A stretch of DNA of 64,000 nucleotides, taken from the IMG/VR virus record IMGVR_UViG_3300032893_000005, positions 62,001 to 126,000 of that record, one strand, 5' to 3'. The notes below the pieces were generated by a model. It saw only the letters and a program-made list of their open reading frames with translations. It was not told the DNA's origin and ran no database searches. This DNA is from a virus. Made by a program: the position numbers and the translations under genes. Below are positions 23,419-30,830 of the stretch, one piece after another; the stretch's first letter is position 1; each line of letters begins with the position of its first letter.

Positions 23419-23627
23419 AGACGGTTGACATCTACGAGCCTGGCGACAAGATCAGCCTCTACTCGTGCCCGCGCTGCGGTCGCAACGTCTACAACGAGGT
23501 GACAGGTGTCGACTGCTACGGAGCCAACGACATCACCACCTACATCAAGTGCCTAGGCTGTAACTTGCTCTACTGGTTCAGCTCGTTTACTGGCAGAACA
23601 AACACTAACGGGAACGATGCCGCATGA
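23415..23627 (+). CDS. Small zinc-ribbon protein
   Basis: 70 residues from GTG 23415. Two Cys pairs, YSCPRCGRNVY and IKCLGCNLLYW, form a typical zinc ribbon. Could bind nucleic acid or a protein partner; no closer assignment. Confidence 0.74.
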   Translation: MKTVDIYEPGDKISLYSCPRCGRNVYNEVTGVDCYGANDITTYIKCLGCNLLYWFSSFTGRTNTNGNDAA

Positions 23628-23815
23628 AAACTCTGAAGTACGTCTTAGGATCTGCTGCCATCCTCTACGCGATGGGGAGCCTAGTCATGCTAGTGTCTGG
23701 GCTTCAGGATAGTCAGTGGGGTCCGATGTTCTCAGACTGCAGGACTGACAAGAACCACCTTGAGCAGATCTTCTTACCGGCATACTCAGCCGGATGCTGG
23801 CTGGGGCACAAGTGA
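23624..23815 (+). CDS. Small membrane protein
   Basis: 63 residues with one N-terminal hydrophobic helix (VLGSAAILYAMGSLVMLVSG) and a short polar C-terminus containing two Cys. It could be exported and stay anchored. Unknown function. Confidence 0.7.
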   Translation: MKTLKYVLGSAAILYAMGSLVMLVSGLQDSQWGPMFSDCRTDKNHLEQIFLPAYSAGCWLGHK

Positions 23816-24054
23816 GCGCCGCAGACAAGAGGCACGCCAACCACGGAGAAGTATTCAGCGGGTCGATAATGATCCAGCAGGGCTACGCCATAGCCACGAT
23901 GAACACCTGCGCGATGTTCCAAGACCGTGGACTACACGGCTCATCAGGGGACGTCAACGGTAGAGCCATCATGATCAACAGGAGCAACTCTATAATGGGG
24001 TCGGAGGAAGCCTGGGAGAGGAACAAAGCTCTCTTGGAGTCCAACGATGACTAG
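23812..24054 (+). CDS. Hypothetical protein
   Basis: 80 residues from GTG 23812 (GTGA junction). Contains a Gly/Ser/Asn-rich middle and many Met. No known domain. Confidence 0.68.
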   Translation: MSAADKRHANHGEVFSGSIMIQQGYAIATMNTCAMFQDRGLHGSSGDVNGRAIMINRSNSIMGSEEAWERNKALLESNDD

Positions 24055-24250
24055 GCAGCAGAAGATCAACTTGATCAAGGTCCTTCGATGTTCGCTCAAG
24101 TCAGAGAACATCACTGATTACTGTGACGGCGACGGAATAGGTTACTCCAGCACTGCAAGCTACTCCAGAGATGTAGCGGTGAAGCATAACGACGAGCTGA
24201 GGGCGTTCATAGCCATCTTGACTCGGGAAGTGAAGAAGAGTAAGATCTAG
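24047..24250 (+). CDS. Small hypothetical protein; carries a promoter at its 3' end
   Basis: 67 residues, helical ends with a Tyr/Ser/Asp-rich middle. Function unknown. The final 30 bases contain the candidate promoter at 24218-24246. Confidence 0.72.
   Translation: MTRQQKINLIKVLRCSLKSENITDYCDGDGIGYSSTASYSRDVAVKHNDELRAFIAILTREVKKSKI
24218..24246 (+). promoter_or_regulatory. Candidate promoter
   Basis: TTGACT (24218-24223), 17 bases, TAAGAT (24241-24246). The following bases CTAGG also resemble the promoter at 2437. The next gene starts at 24270 behind AGGAGGG, after one of the few real gaps in this cluster. Confidence 0.55.
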
Positions 24251-24269
24251 GTAGCTCTAGGAGGGACTT

Positions 24270-24518
24270 ATGAGCGATCTGGCTGCATACCTTATCGGTT
24301 TCATCGGATTCTTGATCTTCGTCTACAAGATCATACGCGTTCTGACGCCTCAGAACGACCTCATGGACGCCATCGACACCTCCCTCCGCTTCGCTTACTG
24401 CGAACTCCGAGACGCTGAGGACGAGGTTGGCAAGCGCTTCTACATGAACCAGATTGAGACGCTCAACCGAGCACTCTCTGACGCCGCTCGAGGCGGTGTG
24501 CCGGAGGACTTCGCATGA
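24270..24518 (+). CDS. Small membrane-anchored protein
   Basis: 82 residues. One hydrophobic helix at about 6-25 (YLIGFIGFLIFVYKIIRVL), then a charged cytoplasmic helix. Strong ribosome-binding site CTAGGAGGG. First gene behind the promoter at 24218. Confidence 0.76.
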   Translation: MSDLAAYLIGFIGFLIFVYKIIRVLTPQNDLMDAIDTSLRFAYCELRDAEDEVGKRFYMNQIETLNRALSDAARGGVPEDFA

Positions 24519-24688
24519 CCTGGGACAAGGCGCAACGCTTCTTCAACGGTGCGATCGTCGGCGCAGGCGCAGCCCTGATCATCGCCTTCGCTATCGGACA
24601 GGTAACTGCCTGGATGTTCTTCTGGTTCGGAACCTGGACCGGGCTAGCGATCGGAACTAAGATCGTCCGGTACTGGAGGAGTCGATGA
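24515..24688 (+). CDS. Small two-helix membrane protein
   Basis: 57 residues. Helices at about 13-31 (AIVGAGAALIIAFAIGQV) and 33-49 (WMFFWFGTWTGLAIG) with a basic tail YWRSR. Gly-rich helices can pack closely, so an oligomeric membrane pore is possible but unproven. Coupled by ATGA overlaps on both sides. Confidence 0.68.
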   Translation: MTWDKAQRFFNGAIVGAGAALIIAFAIGQVTAWMFFWFGTWTGLAIGTKIVRYWRSR

Positions 24689-24879
24689 AGACCACTAACC
24701 AGCCACTCATCCTACCAGCTCCGCGCAAGGAGAAGAACGGCGTCTTCTTTGACCCCTACAACTGGAAGTGCAACACCGACAACGGCAGGAAGAACTCCGC
24801 CGACTCACGCCGCAAGACGAAGTTCAAGCCACGAACGATCGCTGACGTCATCGCAGAGCGTGAGAATGGCGAGCGATAA
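24685..24879 (+). CDS. Small basic hypothetical protein
   Basis: 64 residues, Pro/Lys/Arg-rich, probably unstructured in part (SRRKTKFKPRTIADVIAE). No motif. Overlaps the next gene by 14 bases. Confidence 0.7.
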   Translation: MKTTNQPLILPAPRKEKNGVFFDPYNWKCNTDNGRKNSADSRRKTKFKPRTIADVIAERENGER

Positions 24880-25183
24880 CCACGTCCACATCTTCGTCAA
24901 GCCTTTCCAGATCTGGCCCTTCAAGAAGGTCTGGTATCGATCGCTCTGCGGTCGCGAGAAGTCAGAGTACCCGCACCTAGACCAGGCCGACCTGTCCTGC
25001 AAGCACTGCGCTGCTAGGCTCGAAGATCGCGGGGTCTGGAAGGAGTATCGCAGGTCCCAGATGAAGTTCTCAGCCCTCAAGTCTTTCAGAGAGGCTTTCG
25101 GCGAAGAGAAGTTTGAGAACAGGGCCTTCGCCCTTGAGAACCATGTCACCAGCCTCGACTACTTCACGGAGGATGAGGCATGA
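24866..25183 (+). CDS. Tandem-duplicated protein A with Cys pairs
   Basis: 105 residues from ATG 24866. The first 40 residues (HIFVKPFQIWPFKKVWYRSL, then CGREKSEY and CKHC) match the next gene product closely, so the pair arose by tandem duplication. The three Cys plus a His could hold a metal. The C-terminal 60 residues are specific to this copy. Function unknown. Confidence 0.75.
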   Translation: MASDNHVHIFVKPFQIWPFKKVWYRSLCGREKSEYPHLDQADLSCKHCAARLEDRGVWKEYRRSQMKFSALKSFREAFGEEKFENRAFALENHVTSLDYFTEDEA

Positions 25184-25404
25184 CTCACATCTTCCTGATG
25201 CCATTTCGCATCTACCCGTCCAAGAAGATATGGTACAAGTCCTTGTGCGGCGCTGAGAAGTCCGAGTCTCAGCAGGTCGGTTACACCAACTGTCACGTGT
25301 GCGATCACCTCAAGGAGCACAACCAAGTGCACATCATCAGGGCTCAGTTTGACCAGCACGTCACGAGTGCTCCGGTCAGCTTCAGGGTTCCGGTGATAGG
25401 ATGA
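25180..25404 (+). CDS. Tandem-duplicated protein B with Cys pairs
   Basis: 74 residues. N-terminal HIFLMPFRIYPSKKIWYKSL, CGAEKSES and CHVCDH parallel the preceding gene product in the same order. The metal-type Cys residues are kept in both copies, suggesting they matter. The C-terminal part differs. Confidence 0.75.
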   Translation: MTHIFLMPFRIYPSKKIWYKSLCGAEKSESQQVGYTNCHVCDHLKEHNQVHIIRAQFDQHVTSAPVSFRVPVIG

Positions 25405-25868
25405 AGTGCGACTTCTGCGGAGGCACCGGCTTCCACCTGTCCCCTGACGTAGTAGAGCCGATCTTGATCCCCTGCACCAAGAAGGGCTGCAAGGCTGGCA
25501 AGAAGCCGCCGAAGCCGCCTAAGAAGACCACCACGATGAGCGGCGTCAAGTACGAGTGGGTCGTGATCGAGTGGCACGGCCCGGCGGGATGGGAAGTTGT
25601 GTCGAAGAAGACTGGCGACTTCAAAGAACACATGGCCCAAGTTGCCGAGCGTCGAAAGAACTCACCGCCTGGTCACGTTAAGTCAATCCATGTCTGCTGG
25701 CTCGACGACGTCAGGAACTGGGATGGTCCAGAAGATGTAGTTCTGTCTCTGCACGATCGTCTCGAAGTGAAACACTTCAAGAAGTTTTTGGAGCTTAAGG
25801 AAAAGTATGGTATGGAAGTACTTGAGAAGCGCCCTTACTGGCGCAAATACTTAGGACTGGAGGACTAA
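25401..25868 (+). CDS. Protein with DnaJ-like zinc motif
   Basis: 155 residues. CDFCGGTGFHLSP at the N-terminus with CTKKGCKAGKK about 20 residues later is a half DnaJ-type zinc-binding repeat. A Pro/Lys linker follows, then an unrecognised alpha/beta domain. May act in protein or nucleic acid binding; no closer call. Confidence 0.74.
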   Translation: MKCDFCGGTGFHLSPDVVEPILIPCTKKGCKAGKKPPKPPKKTTTMSGVKYEWVVIEWHGPAGWEVVSKKTGDFKEHMAQVAERRKNSPPGHVKSIHVCWLDDVRNWDGPEDVVLSLHDRLEVKHFKKFLELKEKYGMEVLEKRPYWRKYLGLED

Positions 25869-26315
25869 ATGGACAACTATCAGCAAGAGCGTGCTAAGGA
25901 AGCTGGTCGGATGATCGGCTTCACCGTCGGTGGAACGATCTCGTTCGTGATCCTGCTCCTGTTCTACATGATCGGCTGCCCGCAGTACAACGTGTACCAG
26001 CAGCGCATGGAAGGTGAAGCGCAGCTCGCTCACGCCGAGTACTCGAAGAAGGTTCAGGTCCAAGACGCCCTCGGTAAGCTCGAGGCTTCAAAGTCTCTGG
26101 CCGAAGTCGAGGTCACCCGCGCTGGCGGCGTGGCCCGAGCAAACAACATCATCGGCGACTCGCTCAAGAACAACGAAGCCTACCTCCGCTGGCTCTACAT
26201 CGAGGGCTTGAAGGAGAAGCAGGGCACTGAGGTCATCTACGTGCCGACGGAAGCCGGTCTTCCTATCCTCGAGGCTGGTAAGCGCGTGATGAAGCTCCAA
26301 GAGGAGAAGAAGTAA
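25869..26315 (+). CDS. SPFH/prohibitin-like phage membrane protein
   Basis: 148 residues. One membrane helix at about 17-36 (FTVGGTISFVILLLFYMIG) is followed by the conserved phage block GCPQYNVYQQRMEGEAQLAH, a long Ala/Glu-rich helix and a C-terminal VIYVPTEAGLPILEAGKR. This architecture is seen in many phages and recalls the helical region of SPFH (prohibitin/HflC) proteins, which form membrane rings. A role at the inner membrane during infection is likely; the exact function is not known. GGAGGAC lies before the ATG. Confidence 0.82.
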   Translation: MDNYQQERAKEAGRMIGFTVGGTISFVILLLFYMIGCPQYNVYQQRMEGEAQLAHAEYSKKVQVQDALGKLEASKSLAEVEVTRAGGVARANNIIGDSLKNNEAYLRWLYIEGLKEKQGTEVIYVPTEAGLPILEAGKRVMKLQEEKK

Positions 26316-26677
26316 TGACCACCCGGAAGCAGTTTGAAGAAGCAGTCGAAGTAATCCAAGCAGCGCTCCGAGAGAAGCTGGTGATCGATGACCTCTATCA
26401 GCCCACAGGAGTGGACCAGGTTTACATCAACAGTCACACTGCTTGCCCCATAAATTACAGCAGCGACATCGACTTCGGTGGATGGACCGTCTGCGATAGC
26501 CGCAAGCTGTGCATTCGCACGGAAGCTGATGTTCTGAAAGAGCAGCTCGATCAAGCTGAGAAAGAACATAAGGAAAACTTGAGCAAAGTATCTACGGCAA
26601 ACATCCTGTCATCTCACTCTGCTACCAAGGTGGAAGAGCTGAAGATGAAGCTCGCTCAGCTCGGGAAGTATCCATGA
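26315..26677 (+). CDS. Hypothetical protein with C-terminal coiled coil
   Basis: 120 residues. A mixed N-terminal domain with two Cys (TACPINY, TVCDSRKLC) is followed by a charged helix from about residue 73 that should form a coiled coil (VLKEQLDQAEKEHKENL). It lies between the SPFH-like gene and the Tat-signal gene with one- and four-base overlaps, hinting at a shared task at the membrane. The 3' half is more AT-rich than neighbours. Confidence 0.74.
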   Translation: MTTRKQFEEAVEVIQAALREKLVIDDLYQPTGVDQVYINSHTACPINYSSDIDFGGWTVCDSRKLCIRTEADVLKEQLDQAEKEHKENLSKVSTANILSSHSATKVEELKMKLAQLGKYP

Positions 26678-27039
26678 ACCGTCGTGGCTTCATCCGTGGC
26701 ATGCTTGCGGCAGCAGCGCTCGCCGCTGTTCCGTTCAAGTGGGCGTTCAAGCAGACGTCCAAGGTCTTCACTGGCGCAAGGGCTAGGATCTTCATTAACG
26801 GTAAGTTAATCGCTTACACAGGCGAAGTTACCGTATCCTACGATCCCAAAGATTTATCCATGCATACTATTGGACAGTACAAACCTGAAGAAGTTAATCT
26901 AGGACCAGTTGAGTTCACTGCTACTGTCACGCGTGTAGTAAAGGGTTCTGAGTGGGACAAGCTCATGAGCCTTTCTGACGAAGACCGCGAAGCTCTCTTG
27001 AACGAGAATCCGCCAGTTCGTCGCGAGGACATCACATGA
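26674..27039 (+). CDS. Tat-signal protein with tail-tube-like domain
   Basis: 121 residues. The N-terminus NRRGFIRGMLAAAALAAVPF is a twin-arginine signal: an Arg pair, a moderately hydrophobic Ala-rich stretch, then a basic flank. The next 60 residues (RARIFINGKLIAYTGEVTVS, then GQYKPEEVNLGP and EFTATVTR) parallel the N-terminal part of the tail tube protein at 49,314 (SKVVVNGKVVGFATNVTI, then LPPQEIATTGP and YSVTGTM). A folded tube-like domain would thus be sent to or across the inner membrane. The middle is more AT-rich than the flanks. Alternatively the signal is a plain membrane anchor. Interpretation beyond the two visible parts is inference. Confidence 0.7.
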   Translation: MNRRGFIRGMLAAAALAAVPFKWAFKQTSKVFTGARARIFINGKLIAYTGEVTVSYDPKDLSMHTIGQYKPEEVNLGPVEFTATVTRVVKGSEWDKLMSLSDEDREALLNENPPVRREDIT

Positions 27040-27254
27040 GTCAGCATGACCTTGGCATCATATACGAGAACGAAGTCGCAACTGTGCAAGAGTTCGAGAT
27101 CGAGAACAAGCCGTACGGCTGCCACTCTGAGTACGTCGTCAAGCACAAGACCTTGCCGTGCGTTCCTAAGTGGTTCAACGAGCAAGACGGTTGGGACGCT
27201 CGCAAGAAGGCGATAGCCTACTGCGACAACTACGATAGGCAGATGGTCATATGA
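27036..27254 (+). CDS. Small hypothetical protein
   Basis: 72 residues, mixed charge, two Cys, with no recognised motif. Coupled to both neighbours by ATGA overlaps. Confidence 0.72.
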   Translation: MSQHDLGIIYENEVATVQEFEIENKPYGCHSEYVVKHKTLPCVPKWFNEQDGWDARKKAIAYCDNYDRQMVI

Positions 27255-27490
27255 AGAAGCCTAAGATCTTAGTCGGATTCTTCAACCAGGCTGGAGGCTT
27301 CACGAAGGGAAGCGTAACGGCTTCGTCCATGACTGACGTCATCATAGAGAAGTGGGCTTACGACAAGCTCGTCGTTGGCCTCAGAGAGCTTCACAAGGAG
27401 CTTATCCTCTCTCCAGACGACGGTATCCGCCCGATAGTAGTTGCCAAGGTAGTGAAGACTCTGCTTGAGGAAGTTGGGGAGAAGCCGTGA
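27251..27490 (+). CDS. Small hypothetical protein
   Basis: 79 residues; an initial strand (KILVGFFNQAGGF) then helices. No family recognised. Confidence 0.72.
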   Translation: MKKPKILVGFFNQAGGFTKGSVTASSMTDVIIEKWAYDKLVVGLRELHKELILSPDDGIRPIVVAKVVKTLLEEVGEKP

Positions 27491-27816
27491 CTAACGGAAG
27501 CTGGATCGGCGTAGACCTTGACGGGACGCTCGCCCACTACGATGGCTGGAAGGGTCCTGAGCATATCGGTGAACCTGTTCCTATAATGATGGCCCGCGTT
27601 AAAACTTGGCTTGCTCAAGGCCGTCGTGTTAAGATCATGACAGCTCGAGCTAGTGATCCCGCACAGGTCGTCCACGTCAAAAAGTGGCTGGTCAAGCATG
27701 TCGGGATCGAGCTTGAGGTTACGAACGTAAAGGACTTCCAGATGGTTGAGCTTTGGGACGATCGGGCAGTGCAAGTGATCCCGAACACAGGCCGAAGAGT
27801 GGACGGTATGCCATGA
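27487..27816 (+). CDS. HAD-superfamily hydrolase, polynucleotide-kinase-phosphatase-like
   Basis: 109 residues from GTG 27487. Motif I GVDLDGTLAHYDGW (Asp9, Asp11), a Lys/Arg helix (VKTWLAQGRRVKIMTARAS) carrying motif II Thr, and motif IV ELWDDRAV. DLDGTLAHY and the KIMTAR strand are typical of the capless phage HAD group. Its substrate is probably a nucleotide or nucleic acid end (family knowledge). Confidence 0.8.
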   Translation: MTNGSWIGVDLDGTLAHYDGWKGPEHIGEPVPIMMARVKTWLAQGRRVKIMTARASDPAQVVHVKKWLVKHVGIELEVTNVKDFQMVELWDDRAVQVIPNTGRRVDGMP

Positions 27817-27995
27817 ACACGATCGACATCGTGAGCATGCACGTAGAAGTCCTCGAGATCGCCGAGCAGGTAAGGAATGCTCCTGCTGGCGTTAGCCTCG
27901 ACCTACTTGATGCCCGCCTAGAGGCCATGAAGAGAAAGCTCCTGGCTGACATAGACGAGCGCTTAGAAGAGATTGCGCGAGAGGAGATGGGCTGA
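27813..27995 (+). CDS. Short helical protein
   Basis: 60 residues, acidic, largely helical and coiled-coil-like (LLDARLEAMKRKLLADIDERL). Starts and ends in stop/start overlaps. Unknown function. Confidence 0.7.
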   Translation: MNTIDIVSMHVEVLEIAEQVRNAPAGVSLDLLDARLEAMKRKLLADIDERLEEIAREEMG

Positions 27996-28171
27996 TGGAG
28001 ACCTACACGACTGAGCCGTTACAGATCCCAGACAACGCCATGAGGCACCTAAGGACGATGTACCCCGGCCACTTCGACGATCAGGAGATCGTTGAGAAGT
28101 TTGTGACTGAGTGCATAATGAAGTTGCTCGATCCCCAGGAAGAGATCAACAAGTTGGAGGAAACCCCGTGA
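27995..28171 (+). CDS. Short hypothetical protein
   Basis: 58 residues, acidic, no motif. The TGATG junction upstream and GTGA junction downstream, plus GGAGG near its end serving the next gene, support it as a real coding unit. Confidence 0.66.
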   Translation: METYTTEPLQIPDNAMRHLRTMYPGHFDDQEIVEKFVTECIMKLLDPQEEINKLEETP

Positions 28172-28353
28172 AGTACCTTATCCTTGCCCTTGTCCTGATG
28201 GCTGGATGCTCGAAGGGGCCGGACCCGATCGAAGTCTGCCGCGACTACTGCACTGGTTACCTTGACACCATAGTAAGGATCGGGACCGAGCGCAGCGACA
28301 ACCTTTACCACTGCCGCTGCAGCAACAGCGGGAAGAGGAACGGCGATGAGTAA
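28168..28353 (+). CDS. Small cysteine-rich lipoprotein
   Basis: 61 residues from GTG 28168 behind TTGGAGG. Signal MKYLILALVLMAGC with Cys14 as lipidation site. The mature part has four Cys in EVCRDYCTGYL and YHCRCSNSG, probably two disulfides. Similar in style to the lipoprotein at 22,459, though not obviously homologous. Confidence 0.78.
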   Translation: MKYLILALVLMAGCSKGPDPIEVCRDYCTGYLDTIVRIGTERSDNLYHCRCSNSGKRNGDE

Positions 28354-28642
28354 GGTTAAGATGACCGTAGCCAAGCTGAAGACGATCAAGGAGATGCGGG
28401 ACCTAGCCCTCAAGCGCTTCAACAAGCTGGACGCGCAGCTCCGTAAGGCCTGCACGCATCCCAAGCGCATGTGCTACACTACCGAGAGCTACCATACCGA
28501 TACCCTTGGGAACAACGGATACGGTGAGTACCAAGACCACTGCGGCTGCTGCGAAGCTTATCTTGGAGAGTCTTATAGAGCTGACGACCGTCGCTACGGT
28601 GGTACCATGAACGAGCCAAACTACGAACTGAGAGAGGACTAA
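28346..28642 (+). CDS. Hypothetical Cys/His-containing protein
   Basis: 98 residues. A basic helix at the N-terminus precedes KACTHPKRMCYTT and DHCGCCEAYLG; the Cys/His spacing suggests a metal site. Seen in style in other phage accessory regions; role unknown. Confidence 0.74.
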   Translation: MSKVKMTVAKLKTIKEMRDLALKRFNKLDAQLRKACTHPKRMCYTTESYHTDTLGNNGYGEYQDHCGCCEAYLGESYRADDRRYGGTMNEPNYELRED

Positions 28643-28643
28643 C

Positions 28644-28847
28644 GTGAGGTACCTGGTCAAGATAACCTTGCCTGACGGCGAGCAGGTCGAAGGTCAAGTA
28701 GTCCATCCCGACGGCCCGGACGGGCCAAAGCCTAAGGATCTTCGGCAGGCTCGCGAGATCGCTAAGAACATGCAGTGGCTGGACCAGAATGACGGTGAGT
28801 CTGTCAACGTCGTGAACAAGAAGAAGATAAAGGTGTGGGAAGCATGA
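28644..28847 (+). CDS. Small hypothetical protein
   Basis: 67 residues from GTG 28644, beta-rich start (YLVKITLPDGEQVEGQVV) then a charged helix. No family named. Confidence 0.7.
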   Translation: MRYLVKITLPDGEQVEGQVVHPDGPDGPKPKDLRQAREIAKNMQWLDQNDGESVNVVNKKKIKVWEA

Positions 28848-29167
28848 GATCGATAGACTTCGGAGAATATGGACAGGGCGCTCGCTGGGTAACGCTGGAG
28901 CAGGCTGACGAGGCCAGAGAACTTCGACTAAGCTGTCAAAGCGGCATAGGTCAAGTATTCATGCACAAGGAGTACGGCGACATCATCATAGCGTGGCCTG
29001 TGAGCTTTGACTCGCACTACCAGCCCGGCCAACCCACCAAGCACACTATCCATTACAAGATCGAGGGTGAACATTCACCTGGTTCCTACTACGCCGACAT
29101 GAGGGGTAATCCGTTCCTGTACAACTTCGAGTACCTAGGGGAGTTCGGAGACATGCATGAAGATTAA
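28844..29167 (+). CDS. Hypothetical protein
   Basis: 107 residues from ATG 28844, chosen for the ATGA overlap with the previous stop. Rich in Gly, Tyr and His; no motif recognised. Confidence 0.73.
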   Translation: MRSIDFGEYGQGARWVTLEQADEARELRLSCQSGIGQVFMHKEYGDIIIAWPVSFDSHYQPGQPTKHTIHYKIEGEHSPGSYYADMRGNPFLYNFEYLGEFGDMHED

Positions 29168-29501
29168 CGCTGGGTTCGAGCAGAAGGATAAGACGCGCAT
29201 AGTCTGGATCATTGACCAGAACCTCAACGTAGTGAGGGTTCGCGCCAGGTACAGAGCTGCGTTCTCGAGCTGGTCGTACACGTCCGTCGACGGTAAGTCA
29301 GGCGGTTCCCACCTGTTCCCGTACTATCCGACCGTCGGCATGGGACGTCGCTCCTACTACGGAGACGGCCCGCACTACACGACTCGCAGCGAAGCCGTCG
29401 AAGACCTGCGCCCCATCGTACTGAAGGTCATGCGAGAACTCAGGAAGAGCATGCGAAAGGCCTTGAACTCACAGCTCGAAGAGTTGCGGAGTAAGCTCTG
29501 A
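29157..29501 (+). CDS. Hypothetical basic protein
   Basis: 114 residues. Beta-rich, aromatic and Gly-rich N-terminal two thirds (HLFPYYPTVGMGRRSYYGDG), then a basic helix. No known family. Overlaps upstream by 11 bases. Confidence 0.74.
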   Translation: MKINAGFEQKDKTRIVWIIDQNLNVVRVRARYRAAFSSWSYTSVDGKSGGSHLFPYYPTVGMGRRSYYGDGPHYTTRSEAVEDLRPIVLKVMRELRKSMRKALNSQLEELRSKL

Positions 29502-29845
29502 TGGAGACCGTGGAGGAACTCAAGGCTGAGGTCAGTCGCTTATCCACCGAACTGCTCGAGTGGGAGACTTCCTACACGGTAAAGCGCTTCAACAAGAGCA
29601 TCGCCCAGTCGATCCAGGACCTCGTGATGACGATCGGCTATCGCCACGATCCGAAGCAGTTTAAGATCATGCTGCCCCAGACTGTCATAGACATCTTCAA
29701 CGAAGAGCGCGACGAGTTCAACGACCGCGATACGAAGGTTACCTGGGACGCAGAGACTAGATCTCTGCAGCGCTTTCCTGTTAAGATAAGGAAAAACTTC
29801 CTAGAGTACATGGGAGTCGAAGTGGAGCTGGTGCCTTATGAGTAG
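29501..29845 (+). CDS. Hypothetical helical protein
   Basis: 114 residues; N-terminal coiled-coil-like helix (VEELKAEVSRLSTELLEW), then an alpha/beta part. No motif. TGATG junction upstream. Confidence 0.74.
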   Translation: METVEELKAEVSRLSTELLEWETSYTVKRFNKSIAQSIQDLVMTIGYRHDPKQFKIMLPQTVIDIFNEERDEFNDRDTKVTWDAETRSLQRFPVKIRKNFLEYMGVEVELVPYE

Positions 29846-30020
29846 GGAAGATATGATCGACGACCTAATAACGGCTGACGTTAAAGAGATCGTAGACGCT
29901 GTCAAAGCAGGCAACGAGTACACGCCAGGCGACATCCGCCACATCCTCGCTTACGGTCGTGGGTACGATACCTGGACCGACGAGGAAGTCTTGAAAGAGT
30001 GGAAGGAACGGCATGAGTGA
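29838..30020 (+). CDS. Short acidic protein
   Basis: 60 residues, acidic, helical, ending WTDEEVLKEWKERHE. Overlaps both neighbours by 8 bases. Unknown function. Confidence 0.7.
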   Translation: MSREDMIDDLITADVKEIVDAVKAGNEYTPGDIRHILAYGRGYDTWTDEEVLKEWKERHE

Positions 30021-30531
30021 CGAGATGTTCTCAAACTTTGGCTCTGACCAGTCTGCGGTCCTTGACACAAGCGCTGTCCTGACTCAGGAGATCATCGAAG
30101 AGGCCGCGCAGCGTTGCCTGGACAACTTTGGCCAGTACGATCCGCCTTACATGGTCAGTCCTGAGACCTACGCCCACCTTGAGCTGCACCATAACCCCGT
30201 CTTCTACGACATCGTAGTCGAAGCGTACGTCACGCACCGTGGCCGGGTATCCAAGCGCCGGTTTAAGAACATCCTAAAGATGCGCAAGAAGCTCTTCGCA
30301 AAGATCATGATGGAGCACCTGTCCAACGAGAACGCCCATACCGTAGGCCGCCAGATCTACATGGCGATGGGAGCCAAGGCTGCGTGCGAGGAACTCGAGA
30401 AGTACCAGGACTCACCGGCCAAGGAAGCGGCACTCGCCCTGGTTACCTCCAAGGACCCTATCCGCTTCACGACAGACCACGTCCCTACCGGCTTCAAGCT
30501 CTACCGAGGCGAAGATGGTACAGACACCTAA
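30013..30531 (+). CDS. Hypothetical helical protein
   Basis: 172 residues, mainly helical, with a basic patch (RGRVSKRRFKNILKMRKKLF) that could contact nucleic acid. No recognised family. Overlaps the next gene by 17 bases. Confidence 0.74.
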   Translation: MSDEMFSNFGSDQSAVLDTSAVLTQEIIEEAAQRCLDNFGQYDPPYMVSPETYAHLELHHNPVFYDIVVEAYVTHRGRVSKRRFKNILKMRKKLFAKIMMEHLSNENAHTVGRQIYMAMGAKAACEELEKYQDSPAKEAALALVTSKDPIRFTTDHVPTGFKLYRGEDGTDT

Positions 30532-30817
30532 GGCCCAGACGTTCGAGCAGCAGGTCGAGGAGTTCTACTACTCCGTCATCGGAAGCCCGTACACACCCGG
30601 CATAGAGGACAGCGTGATGAACATGCTTATCTTCTGGCAAAGATGCTACGACTCTGGTACTATCACCCATCAGCAGTTCGAACTGGCGAAGCCTTACGGT
30701 TTTAAGCTAATAAAGGCCATAAGGAATGTAGCGCACCGAGGATATGCCGGTCAGATAGAAGAAGCCGTGTGGATAGATGCACCGAACTACGATGCGAAGT
30801 TTAAGTACAGAACATAA
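30515..30817 (+). CDS. Hypothetical protein
   Basis: 100 residues, helical, no motif. It is the last of the tightly overlapped run before the 402-residue gene at 30,831, which starts after a 13-base gap. Confidence 0.73.
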   Translation: MVQTPKAQTFEQQVEEFYYSVIGSPYTPGIEDSVMNMLIFWQRCYDSGTITHQQFELAKPYGFKLIKAIRNVAHRGYAGQIEEAVWIDAPNYDAKFKYRT

Positions 30818-30830
30818 AAGGAGAACTAAC

